DNA of 64,000 bases, taken from contig NZ_CAKQFJ010000005.1 in assembly GCF_934230905.1 (NCBI RefSeq), positions 33,934 through 97,933 on the forward strand. Direction: 5' to 3'. The notes beneath the pieces were generated by a model that saw only the letters and a program-made list of their open reading frames with translations, was not told the DNA's origin and did no database searches. The DNA is from an uncultured Veillonella sp. (GTDB lineage: Bacteria; Bacillota; Negativicutes; Veillonellales; Veillonellaceae). This document shows positions 33,755 through 41,737 of the stretch, piece by piece. Numbering within the stretch: the first letter of the stretch is position 1; each line of letters starts with the position of its first letter. Position numbers and translations under genes: made by a program.

Positions 33755-34321
33755 ATGAACATTTTAATCATTTACACCTATCCTAATCATCAAAGTTTTA
33801 ATAGTGCTATTCTGAAAGTAGTGCAGCAGAATCTTTCAAAAGACCACAATGTAAAAACCTTGGATCTATATGAGGAGCAATTCGATCCTGTATTGCGATT
33901 TGATGACACGCACAAACGTCGAGATTTAAGCACTGTGCCGGACATGGAAAAGTATCGTAATTTGATTACTTGGGCGGACCATATCATCTTTATCTACCCT
34001 ATTTGGTGGGGCGGCATGCCAGCTATACTCAAAGGCTTTATCGATCGCGTATTTACAGCGGGCTTTGCCTATTCATATGGTAAAAGAGGCCTTATAGGTC
34101 ATTTACAAGGAAAATCCGCTTGGATCATCACCACCCACAACACGCCATCCTTTGTAACGCTATTTATACAAGACTACGGCAAAGTCATGAAAGATCAAGT
34201 ACTAAAATCCTGCGGTTTCAAACCGGTTACACATACCCAGTTAGCGGGCACAGAAAACAGCTCAGATGAAAAACGCCGGCGCTTCTTAGACAAAATCGCT
34301 AACATCGCCGGAAGTATATAA
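33755..34321 (+). CDS. NAD(P)H-dependent flavodoxin-fold oxidoreductase
   Basis: A 188-residue quinone-reductase-like flavoprotein (MdaB/KefF/NQO1 group). Motifs are IIYTYPNHQSFNSAI for the FMN/FAD phosphate loop, FIYPIWWGGMPAILKGFIDRVF near residue 80, and TTHNTP near residue 130. It would transfer two electrons from NAD(P)H to quinones or similar acceptors. AAAGGA precedes the ATG. It is divergent from the ECF S component gene, with no shared function evident. Confidence 0.9.
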   Translation: MNILIIYTYPNHQSFNSAILKVVQQNLSKDHNVKTLDLYEEQFDPVLRFDDTHKRRDLSTVPDMEKYRNLITWADHIIFIYPIWWGGMPAILKGFIDRVFTAGFAYSYGKRGLIGHLQGKSAWIITTHNTPSFVTLFIQDYGKVMKDQVLKSCGFKPVTHTQLAGTENSSDEKRRRFLDKIANIAGSI

Positions 34322-34458
34322 AGTTTCTAGTATACTATGATTTTTTACCAAAGATTACTTGGTTGCCAAAATCACAAATAAATTTACATTAGACTGCTTA
34401 CAGTTTGCTCTAAATCAAAAACAAGCTGTATACGAAGATCTCCCCAATTACATAGATA

Positions 34459-34746
34459 TTACTCTTCAAATCTCTCTTCTACATTGTAGAGAACCTCGCA
34501 ATCACAACCGCCACCTTCGTTGATAATCCAGTCTAGTACACTTTCAACATCTACCTTTTGTTTTTCTAAAAACTCTCTTGTGAAAGTCAGACTATGATCG
34601 CAACCGTCATTGGTCTCTAATTTCTCGTCTACATAATCAAATAATTGCCAAAATAACTCTTCATCCATAGGTAAACTATCTTTAAACGATTGCCTTTGCT
34701 CGTCTGCATAAGCTTTTAATAATTCCTTTTTACGCGCTTTATCCAT
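34459..34746 (-). CDS. DUF2695-like small protein
   Basis: A 95-residue acidic protein. The C-terminal GGGCDCEVLYNVEE resembles the DUF2695 signature. It also has the pattern FTREFLEKQKVDVESVLDWI. There is no signal peptide or membrane segment. It is the last gene of a seven-gene minus-strand array. DUF2695 proteins have no known biochemical role, but they are often found in arrays of small orphan proteins. GGGAG precedes the ATG. Confidence 0.75.
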   Translation of the reverse strand: MDKARKKELLKAYADEQRQSFKDSLPMDEELFWQLFDYVDEKLETNDGCDHSLTFTREFLEKQKVDVESVLDWIINEGGGCDCEVLYNVEERFEE

Positions 34747-34803
34747 TATGATTACTCCCTTTTATGGCTTATAAGTTATAGCTCATGACTTATATTTCAA
34801 GCC

Positions 34804-35568
34804 TTATTTCTCATATAATTCTGGTCGTTCTAAAACTGTACCATATTTTAATTTTGGCAGTTTAACGAATTGAGGATACAACTGCTTAACCTCTTTACAA
34901 GACTTTAATGTAAGATATTCTAAATTATTAAGTTCTAAAATGGGAGAGTAGTCTTTATCTATCACCTTTGCCGTTAAAAAGCTAAAAAAGCGCAACTGTT
35001 TCATATGGCGTAAAAAGTCTAAGGATTGAACCTTAAGAATTTTAGGAGCCGCGAAATCTCCTTCTAGAGCAAGACTTTCAAGGTGCTTCAAATGCGCTAA
35101 TGGCGTATAATCATCAATCTGTTGAAAGTTCTCAATCGACAGAGCCACTAATTTTTCTAATTTTGATATAGGCTCTAAACTCGATACACTTCTACCGGAT
35201 CCAATGTGTAAATATTCTAGTTCTTGTAAGTTCTCTAATTTTGAAATATCTGGATAGACGCCCCATTTTATATGTAATTTTTTGAGTTTCCGTTGGGTAC
35301 ATACCGCATCAAATAAATTCTGGGGCATTCTTGTGCAAAACATAAGCTCTGTAAAAGCATCCGGATTCTCTAGTAAAAAACTACACCACTCCTGTAAAAT
35401 ACGTTTCTTATCTTTAGCAGAATAGTTTTCATCTAGCTGTGTACAATTGATCATCAGCTTGTCTTCACCATCATATTGAGAGACCTCTACCACAGATTTA
35501 GGTCGTGCGTCATCCTTATGATAGTAGTCAAACCCATATTTAATTTGCTTTTCCGTTAACACTGCCAT
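34804..35568 (-). CDS. Leucine-rich-repeat protein
   Basis: A 254-residue protein. About five irregular leucine-rich repeats begin near residue 100 (LENLQELEYLHIG, LEKLVALSIENF, LKHLESLALEG, MKQLRFFSFL, LNNLEYLTLKSC). It has no secretion signal, so it should act in the cytosol as a binding protein. The start is set at 35568, where AGAGGA lies eight bases upstream; the open frame extends 22 codons further without support. It belongs to the immunity-like array. Confidence 0.78.
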   Translation of the reverse strand: MAVLTEKQIKYGFDYYHKDDARPKSVVEVSQYDGEDKLMINCTQLDENYSAKDKKRILQEWCSFLLENPDAFTELMFCTRMPQNLFDAVCTQRKLKKLHIKWGVYPDISKLENLQELEYLHIGSGRSVSSLEPISKLEKLVALSIENFQQIDDYTPLAHLKHLESLALEGDFAAPKILKVQSLDFLRHMKQLRFFSFLTAKVIDKDYSPILELNNLEYLTLKSCKEVKQLYPQFVKLPKLKYGTVLERPELYEK

Positions 35569-35646
35569 GTTACAATTCCTCTTCTTCGCCAGTCGCATAA
35601 TCAGTTTGGCCATAACTAGATCCATAGCCAACAAATTTTAACGAAC

Positions 35647-36153
35647 TTAACAAATCGATACAAGCACATGCCCATTAGCTTCGAGCACTTGTTTATAGAA
35701 TCGTTTCATTTGCTCGAAATCATGAAGAAGTTCGTCTTTGATTTCTTCCTCTTCCTCATCGTAGTCCCAGATATTTGGATATAATTCCGCCTCTTTGCAC
35801 GCTGCCATATCAAAAGATTCCAGAGCGTTTTCAATATCAAACTGTTCTAAGGCCGCCACGATATTAGCTAAATGATTGTGTTCTGTATATGCTACATAGT
35901 CTGATATATCCTCAATAGCCATTACGCCTAGTACAGCTTGGCTAAGAGGATTTTTATCATCTTTATGGTCAGTGCCCACACCAGTTAGAACAAAGTGAAG
36001 TACATCCCACATCTTGTCGATATCGAGCAATAATTCATCATCGTCATTCCACTCTTCAACGCTTTCAAGAATTTCCTCTTCTTCTGAGCCCATGGCCTTA
36101 AGCTCTTTTAAATTCGCATCGCTTAAACAGCTATAAGTTGCAATTAGTCCCAT
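35647..36153 (-). CDS. DUF1877/YfbM-like protein
   Basis: A 168-residue, strongly acidic protein. DIDKMWDVLHFVLTGVG near residue 44 and the preceding SEEEEILESVEEWNDDDEL match the DUF1877 (YfbM) family. That family has been listed among the immunity-like proteins associated with polymorphic toxin systems, though YfbM itself is uncharacterised. There is no signal peptide. It is part of the same minus-strand array, 31 bases after the next gene upstream. Confidence 0.8.
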   Translation of the reverse strand: MGLIATYSCLSDANLKELKAMGSEEEEILESVEEWNDDDELLLDIDKMWDVLHFVLTGVGTDHKDDKNPLSQAVLGVMAIEDISDYVAYTEHNHLANIVAALEQFDIENALESFDMAACKEAELYPNIWDYDEEEEEIKDELLHDFEQMKRFYKQVLEANGHVLVSIC

Positions 36154-36184
36154 AATTAAATCCTTTCACAAATCCTTCTACACA

Positions 36185-36727
36185 CTAGAAAAATAGATGT
36201 TCTGATTCCGTAATGCCCCCATCATCTTCATGAAAATAGCAAGTATATACAGGTTCACGATGTGCCGCATCATAGAATTTCTGTAAAACAGGTGAAAATT
36301 TCATGTCTATGGGCATATGCAAAGCTTTCACAATGGGTTCCCAAAGTTCCATCGGCGAGTATGAGATAATATCCAACTGCTTATTCCGACCATATTCTTC
36401 AAGCGTTGCCACATCAGTATACTTACTTGAGTCACAGTAATCATGCCAACAAATACTAAACACGATCAAATGAAACAAATCGTCCATACTTTCAGCTAAA
36501 CGACCCGCAGCACCCTCACTACTCCAATAACCTATAGATCCATCCTCCAATAAATGATATTCACCGCCAGCACCATCTACAGCAAATGCCATCCCCGGCA
36601 CAGAGAACGTACAACGACCTTCAGCGGTATCACGTTCCTCCAGCGCATCTAGCAAGCGAAAATCAAATAGTGTATCAAAATCTTCAGCTAACTTGGCATC
36701 ATTTCGTAATATATCTAAGTAGTCCAT
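36185..36727 (-). CDS. Hypothetical acidic protein in the immunity-like array
   Basis: 180 residues that I do not recognise. It has no signal peptide or transmembrane segment. It is aromatic- and acid-rich, with LLEDGSIGYWSSEGAAGRLAE near residue 60 and PMELWEPIVKALHMP near residue 128. The size, charge and position (12 bases after the neighbouring gene, with GAGGT before the ATG) suggest a co-transcribed SMI1/SUKH-like or similar immunity-type protein, but this is inference from context only. Confidence 0.65.
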   Translation of the reverse strand: MDYLDILRNDAKLAEDFDTLFDFRLLDALEERDTAEGRCTFSVPGMAFAVDGAGGEYHLLEDGSIGYWSSEGAAGRLAESMDDLFHLIVFSICWHDYCDSSKYTDVATLEEYGRNKQLDIISYSPMELWEPIVKALHMPIDMKFSPVLQKFYDAAHREPVYTCYFHEDDGGITESEHLFF

Positions 36728-36739
36728 ATTAATTACCTC

Positions 36740-37288
36740 TTATAGCATTTCACCATGAGTTCCTACAAATTCCGTATTAACGCCTTCACTGTTTTCACGT
36801 AACGCAAGTAACGTAGAGACTTCGTCCATGTCGAGATTAAATATGTCGCTTTCAAGGTCGATAGGTTCAAAATAATAACGAACTGTATCTATACCAAATT
36901 CATCTTCTAAATTGGCCCATTCTGCCCCTGAAAGCACGGTAAAGCCGAGTGTATCATTTCCAAGGCTTTCAGCAAACCAACGCACCTCATAATCAGGCTT
37001 AACAAAGTCATTGAAATATTTGATGGTCACATCCCGATCTTGTTCATCACCGTAAGGAATTTGTAGCTCTTTGTCGCCATTTTTCAATACAATATCGTCA
37101 CCATAAGCCTTGCCATTACTAACCGTTTTAATATCGATAGGCTCATCTATCATATCATTGAAATAGTTCACCACATCTTCGTCATCCTCGCGCCAGTCAA
37201 TCCAGATGATAGCTTCGGAGTCAAATAAATCATTTAGATCCATATCATTGGCAAAAAAGCTTCTTAATTCTTTATACAGATTTTCCAT
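36740..37288 (-). CDS. Hypothetical acidic protein in the immunity-like array
   Basis: 182 residues, very rich in Asp and Glu, not recognised. Features that can be seen are an Asp-rich start (FFANDMDLNDLFDSEAIIW), a beta-rich centre and a late FEPIDLESDIFNLDMDEVSTL. There is no secretion signal. GGAGAGAG lies three bases before the ATG, and the spacing to both neighbours is short, supporting a polycistronic mRNA. Confidence 0.65.
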   Translation of the reverse strand: MENLYKELRSFFANDMDLNDLFDSEAIIWIDWREDDEDVVNYFNDMIDEPIDIKTVSNGKAYGDDIVLKNGDKELQIPYGDEQDRDVTIKYFNDFVKPDYEVRWFAESLGNDTLGFTVLSGAEWANLEDEFGIDTVRYYFEPIDLESDIFNLDMDEVSTLLALRENSEGVNTEFVGTHGEML

Positions 37289-37308
37289 CGTCTCTCTCCG
37301 CTAAAATA

Positions 37309-38124
37309 TTATCCTGCAATATCCGCACTAACAGGGTTCCCATCCGTATCAATATTAGCTATGATGCAGTGTCCCCAGAAAATATCATCGTCATCATAAT
37401 AGACCTCTATGGTTCCATCATTACGAAACGCCAATTCGCCCATAGTAATACGCTTAGCAAATATTTCTGCCGTAATTGGGTCTTGGTCGTCATTGTCGAG
37501 CCAATCATTAGCGAGATCTAACAATGTTTCACTAATGTATGCGCTAATTCGTTGTTCAAAATCTTTGAAATTTTCAATCTTATTAAAAGCAGCTAACGCA
37601 ACAGTACAGCTTTCATCAGAGCCCTCGTCTACATCAAGGATGAATGCATAATCGTCGATTCTCACTGTGTAATACTGATACTCTCGATTTAACAGAAAAT
37701 CACCCCTGTCAGTATGAAGGTATTTAGGGGTTTTCAGATAAGCCGACAACGCCTCTAATTCGCTATGTTTAGCGTGCTCCTCTAATATCTCAAGCACATA
37801 ATAGCGATTATTCCAAGAGGGACGCATATAGCCTATATCCTCTATGGGCTTAGCTTTCTTAACTAACAATTTATAGACACCGTGTGGCTCAAAAGAATAG
37901 CCCCATCTATCGTCAAGGCCCTCAATAATCCAAGTCAAAATACCTTCGCTACGATCAAGCACACCAGTTCGAGTATCTAGAATAGCATCGGTGAACACTA
38001 ATGGTCTATGGTACTTATCTAAATAAGGACTAGCCCCATGCGCATCGCTACGCGGTAATGCATAGATTTCAAATACTTCAGATTCAAACTCGGCTTCATA
38101 TTCTGGTAGACGTACAATACTCAT
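37309..38124 (-). CDS. DUF2262-like protein
   Basis: A 271-residue protein. The C-terminal third, with GELAFRNDGTIEVYYDDDD and then IFWGHCIIANIDTDGN, matches the DUF2262 pattern (a beta-strand, an acidic turn, then FWGH). The N-terminal two thirds, with VFTDAILDTRTGVLDR and LTWIIEGLDDRWGYSFE, form an additional domain that I cannot assign. It is cytosolic and acidic. DUF2262 proteins commonly occur beside other orphan or immunity-type genes. The start is supported by AGGAGAG upstream. Confidence 0.72.
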   Translation of the reverse strand: MSIVRLPEYEAEFESEVFEIYALPRSDAHGASPYLDKYHRPLVFTDAILDTRTGVLDRSEGILTWIIEGLDDRWGYSFEPHGVYKLLVKKAKPIEDIGYMRPSWNNRYYVLEILEEHAKHSELEALSAYLKTPKYLHTDRGDFLLNREYQYYTVRIDDYAFILDVDEGSDESCTVALAAFNKIENFKDFEQRISAYISETLLDLANDWLDNDDQDPITAEIFAKRITMGELAFRNDGTIEVYYDDDDIFWGHCIIANIDTDGNPVSADIAG

Positions 38125-38175
38125 ATGACTCTCTCCTACATTATAATCACGCTACTCATCATAATTTCTGTTATA

Positions 38176-39006
38176 TCATGAGCGTTCAGCTACATCGATT
38201 CTATGTAATAGCTCTTTTGCTAACTCTTGGGCTGTTTTGAATTCCTCATTTGAAAGCACTATGAGCACAAAGCTATCTGTTCCTATGTCCATATCTACTA
38301 ACTTATAGTTTTTCCAAGTGGAATTAAGATCAGCACACCAGTCCATAATAACTTGATCTTCATCTAACGCTGATGGGACAATAGTTAGACCTTCACTAGT
38401 ATCTAAAGACTTGTTACGTATTAACTTCTGTACATAATAAATAAAATCCTCTAATTCAATTTTTGAAGATAGCTCTACAGCGCGACCTTTAGACTGTAGT
38501 TTCTCATAGAGGTTCCACCAGCTATCTTCTAATTCTTCCATGGAACGCAACTTAGCCTTGGTCATAAACGATGTAGCTTGTTTAGCATCGCCTAGCAATA
38601 GCGTTGCCAGCTCTGTAAATGTCGATTTCATCTGCTCTATATCTAGATACGCTACTTCTACACACAAACTACAATCAGGTACTCTGCGCTTCTTTACAAA
38701 AGCCCGCATCATCTTTACTGCGTCAGGATAACTTACATCAGCCATACGATAGGTCTTGCCATCTATATCTAAGAATAAATCTACTGCATCCTGCGTTTTA
38801 CCTACACGTGCTTTCATGGCTGTACATCCATCGATGGCATGAAGTGGGTATACCTCCACGTACATAGAAAATCCATCATGCATGGCCTGTAAGGTATTAT
38901 CTATTCCTACTATGTTAAAACCGTTCCGATTATAATCAGGGCACTTCATGCGCCATTCTTCGTAATTGTCGAATAATTTTTCTTGAATCCAATTGGAAAA
39001 ACTCAT
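38176..39006 (-). CDS. Hypothetical protein heading the immunity-like array
   Basis: 276 residues, not recognised. Features are GFNIVGIDNTLQAMHDGFSMYV-type beta structure near residue 28, a DLFLDIDGKTYRMADVSYPDA segment near residue 77, and a helical C-terminal half. It has no signal peptide and no membrane segment. AAGGTG precedes the ATG. As the first gene of the array, its AT-rich upstream region (39007-39123) should contain the promoter, though I see no clear -35/-10 pair. Confidence 0.65.
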   Translation of the reverse strand: MSFSNWIQEKLFDNYEEWRMKCPDYNRNGFNIVGIDNTLQAMHDGFSMYVEVYPLHAIDGCTAMKARVGKTQDAVDLFLDIDGKTYRMADVSYPDAVKMMRAFVKKRRVPDCSLCVEVAYLDIEQMKSTFTELATLLLGDAKQATSFMTKAKLRSMEELEDSWWNLYEKLQSKGRAVELSSKIELEDFIYYVQKLIRNKSLDTSEGLTIVPSALDEDQVIMDWCADLNSTWKNYKLVDMDIGTDSFVLIVLSNEEFKTAQELAKELLHRIDVAERS

Positions 39007-39123
39007 AAGGATGCACCTTTACTTAACAACTGTATACAAATATCCTATTTTATCTTATTATATCATTATTTATAAATTAAATGGCATGATTTATAAGTAT
39101 GTTAAATAACAACATATAGATAC

Positions 39124-39153
39124 AAAAATAGGGATGTGAATTATCACATCCCT
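39124..39153 (-). terminator. Terminator overlapping the ATPase stop codon
   Basis: AGGGATGTGA and TCACATCCCT form a perfect ten-pair stem with a four-base loop, followed by ATTTTTG on the minus strand. The ATPase TGA stop lies inside the stem. Confidence 0.85.
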
Positions 39154-40355
39154 AATAACCAGTCTAATACATTACATTGCTGAATTCCATTATAATTATG
39201 AGATTTATAGAGCTCATCCATAGTGAGTAAAAATTTAGGATACTGATCTTTAACCGCTTCTAATGGTGCTAACTCTCTGTCTCTAGTAGTTGGATCCAAT
39301 ACACTTTCTGATACTTGGTAGTACTCTAATATGCCACCAGGCTTTTGAGCAACGAAATCTATTTCGCCCTTTGTTAATTGTCCAACATATACTGTATATC
39401 CTCGACGCCGTAACTCAAGGTATACAACATTTTCTAATACATGACCCCTATCACGGTTAATATCAGGTAGTAATAGTTGCTTAAAAGCCATATCCACTAC
39501 ATAATACTTAGGACGTAACCTTAATAATTCTTTGCCACGCACATCAAATCGTTCTGTATTATATAACAGTAAACTATCTTCTAAGCCCCTAAGATAACGT
39601 TCTACAGTTTTGTTATCTACCTTTCGACCTGCGCTTGTTAATGAATTCGCAATCTTTGTGGGATTAATCAAGCTACCAATATTGGCGAAAACATATCTCA
39701 CAATACTTTCAAGTAATTTAATATCTGCAATTTTTAATCGATCAACAATATCTTTTAAAACAACGGTATTAAATAAACCTTGTAAATAATCCTGCCGACC
39801 TTGCCAATTTTCCGACATATGTAAAAGCCCTGGGAATGAGCCTTCACTTACATATTTTTCATATAAGACCATTCGTGAAAGCCCACTTTCACTATAGGCA
39901 TCAACATATTCCTTATAAGACAAGGGAAGCATCTCAATTTGTACATAGCGACCTGTGAGAAGTGTAGCCATATCAGAGGACATAAAATAAGCATTAGAAC
40001 CTGTAATATATATATCAATATTATCTTGTACAAAGAAGTTATCTACTACACGCTCAAATGATGGAACATGCTGAATTTCATCGAGGAATAGATACATTTT
40101 TTTACTTGGAATAATCCGTTCATTAATGTATTCATATAAAGCCCGATAATCTCTTAGTTTATCATACTTCATCAACTCAAAATTAATATCAATAATTTGT
40201 TCAGCTGTTACATTATCGGCTAATAACTCATCTTGAAATAGCTTAAACAACGTAGATTTACCACAACGCCGTATACCAGAAACAACTTTAATGATAGGTC
40301 TATCTTTATGTCTTCGAAGAAAATCTAAATAATATGGTCGCGATACTAATGACAT
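39144..40355 (-). CDS. AAA ATPase with C-terminal DUF4143 domain
   Basis: A 403-residue ATP-binding protein of the AAA_14/DUF4143 family, common in anaerobes and of unknown function. Walker A reads SGIRRCGKSTLFKLF near residue 25, Walker B is MYLFLDEIQHV near residue 84, and the sensor region is IYITGSNAYF near residue 119. The C-terminal half carries the restriction-endonuclease-like DUF4143 part, with LENVVYLELRRRGYTVYVG and GEIDFVAQK (the E-x-D-x-x pattern). The start at 40355 has AAGGAGGTG upstream. A decayed paralogue lies at 24187-24412. Three palindromes in the promoter suggest tight self- or partner-repression. Confidence 0.9.
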   Translation of the reverse strand: MSLVSRPYYLDFLRRHKDRPIIKVVSGIRRCGKSTLFKLFQDELLADNVTAEQIIDINFELMKYDKLRDYRALYEYINERIIPSKKMYLFLDEIQHVPSFERVVDNFFVQDNIDIYITGSNAYFMSSDMATLLTGRYVQIEMLPLSYKEYVDAYSESGLSRMVLYEKYVSEGSFPGLLHMSENWQGRQDYLQGLFNTVVLKDIVDRLKIADIKLLESIVRYVFANIGSLINPTKIANSLTSAGRKVDNKTVERYLRGLEDSLLLYNTERFDVRGKELLRLRPKYYVVDMAFKQLLLPDINRDRGHVLENVVYLELRRRGYTVYVGQLTKGEIDFVAQKPGGILEYYQVSESVLDPTTRDRELAPLEAVKDQYPKFLLTMDELYKSHNYNGIQQCNVLDWLLGM

Positions 40356-40374
40356 GCACACACCTCCTTGAAAA

Positions 40375-40473
40375 TGGGTTTTAAAACCCAATTCTATATC
40401 TATTATATCACTTCAAGGTTTTAAAACCTAATTTTTATGTTTTCATGCTATAATTTAGGCTTTAAAACCTAAA
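40375..40473 (-). promoter_or_regulatory. Promoter with three evenly spaced TTTTAAAA palindromes
   Basis: TGGGTTTTAAAACCCA (40375-40390), AGGTTTTAAAACCT (40416-40429) and TTTAGGCTTTAAAACCTAAA (40454-40473, one mismatch) have centres 40 and 41 bases apart, so they face the same side of the helix. The minus-strand -10 box TATAAT (40407-40402) and a TTAGGT -35 (40431-40426) place the middle palindrome against the -35 and the first just after the start point. Confidence 0.75.
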
Positions 40474-40509
40474 TTTAATTATATCGCCATGGAACAATTT
40501 TTATAATAA

Positions 40510-40549
40510 TAAAAATGGGTATAAGGTCTAGCAAACCCTTATACCCATT
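40510..40549 (-). terminator. Terminator of the tRNA-Arg gene
   Basis: A 13-pair stem (AATGGGTATAAGG with CCTTATACCCATT) is followed by TTTTTATT on the minus strand, starting ten bases after the tRNA 3' end. Confidence 0.88.
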
Positions 40550-40558
40550 CGCTTATAC

Positions 40559-40635
40559 TGGTGCGCCTAACCGGAATCGAACCAGTGACACGCAGTTTAG
40601 GAAACTGCTGCTCTATCCTACTGAGCTATAGACGC
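40559..40635 (-). tRNA. tRNA-Arg (anticodon CCT)
   Basis: A cloverleaf is readable on the minus strand. The acceptor strands are GCGTCTA and TAGGCGC with one G-T pair, the D-arm region is AGCTCAGTAGGATAGAGC, and the anticodon stem is GCAGT/ACTGC with loop TTCCTAA, giving anticodon CCT. GGTTCGATTCC is the T-arm, and ACCA is encoded at the 3' end. It decodes AGG. Confidence 0.95.
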
Positions 40636-40646
40636 ATGTATACTTT

Positions 40647-40676
40647 ATTATAGCGTTTTTAAATCTATCTATGCAA
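40647..40676 (-). promoter_or_regulatory. Promoter of the tRNA-Arg gene
   Basis: TTGCAT (40676-40671) and TATAAT (40652-40647) are separated by 18 bases on the minus strand, with the -10 box ending 11 bases before the mature tRNA 5' end. Confidence 0.7.
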
Positions 40677-40739
40677 GAACTATGCTATAATACAGCTGTT
40701 AATGGTATTAGAGAGTTCTTATAAAAAGAGGTATATATA

Positions 40740-41624
40740 ATGAGACTATGTAAACGATCGATTATCACCGGTTCATTATTAGCTGTATTGGCTATATCAT
40801 CTGCTTACGGTGCCACACCAGTTCAACCAGCAGAAAGTACAGAGAGTCCAACTGTTACTATGGATTACTCCACTATTCCAGAGCTGAAAGCATCTGTAGA
40901 AAACGCAGCTCCAGCTATAGTACAGGCTTCAATCAATACTTCTGAGGAAAAACCTACTAACGGTAAGCCAGTCTATTCAACAGTCACTATGTCTGGTAAC
41001 CGTGTTGTAGGTGTAAAAACTTATAAATCAAAAGAAGAACAAGAAAAGGCCATGTTAAAAGAACGCAAACGTCTAGACAAGGTCACTGCAGAACGTCAAG
41101 CTAAACGGAAAAACGAAACTCGCACGGATATGTTAAAAGGGTTAACGCCAATCCCGTTCTATCCACCTGTTAGCGAAACACGCGAATTACAAAGCGAAAT
41201 GTTTTCTCGACCATTTGGCAGACAGCTCGATTTGCGTTTGGTAGAGGCCTATACACAAGATTATGATAAGGCCAAACCTGGCGATATTTACGTCTATGCC
41301 GATTATGTAGACTACACATCTAAACAGCTCTTAGGTGAAAAAGATGGTACTACTGCTATTTCGGCTATGATTCTTCGTACAATCATGAGAAAGGACGAAA
41401 ATAAAGCTTTCAGCATCGATGTAAATGCGTACTTTATAAACCCAACAACTCATACTATTTCCATAAGTCGTTCTGAAGATGCAAAGGGCATCGATATTAA
41501 GAAGAACGAAAGAGCTGAGGCTGTATTTAAACTACCTTCACACCAATTACAAACTGGTGATCCACAATATGAAATTGCTAAGCTTATGTATCAGGACCTA
41601 ACGAATAAAAAATTTGATGAGTAA
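40740..41624 (+). CDS. Exported protein of unknown function
   Basis: A 294-residue protein with a clear signal peptide: basic MRLCKR, a hydrophobic core near residues 9-22, and a likely cleavage after SAYGA. The mature part starts with a Pro/Thr/Glu-rich stretch, has a charged helical segment near residues 98-125 (KSKEEQEKAMLKERKRLDK), and ends in a beta-rich domain of about 140 residues. It probably resides in the periplasm or outer envelope. No domain is recognised. It is monocistronic, with GAGGT before the ATG. Confidence 0.8.
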   Translation: MRLCKRSIITGSLLAVLAISSAYGATPVQPAESTESPTVTMDYSTIPELKASVENAAPAIVQASINTSEEKPTNGKPVYSTVTMSGNRVVGVKTYKSKEEQEKAMLKERKRLDKVTAERQAKRKNETRTDMLKGLTPIPFYPPVSETRELQSEMFSRPFGRQLDLRLVEAYTQDYDKAKPGDIYVYADYVDYTSKQLLGEKDGTTAISAMILRTIMRKDENKAFSIDVNAYFINPTTHTISISRSEDAKGIDIKKNERAEAVFKLPSHQLQTGDPQYEIAKLMYQDLTNKKFDE

Positions 41625-41638
41625 CAATTAGAAATAAT

Positions 41639-41682
41639 AAATCCCCTCCTTACTATGCTCTACATAGCAAGGAGGGGATTTC
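41639..41682. terminator. Bidirectional terminator
   Basis: AAATCCCCTCCTT and AAGGAGGGGATTT pair, with an inner CTATG/CATAG stem, between the exported protein (plus) and catalase (minus). Confidence 0.85.
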
Positions 41683-41737
41683 TGTTAGTTTAAGGAAGTT
41701 CTTTAATTGTTTGTAATGTTAGGAGGGTATAATTTTT

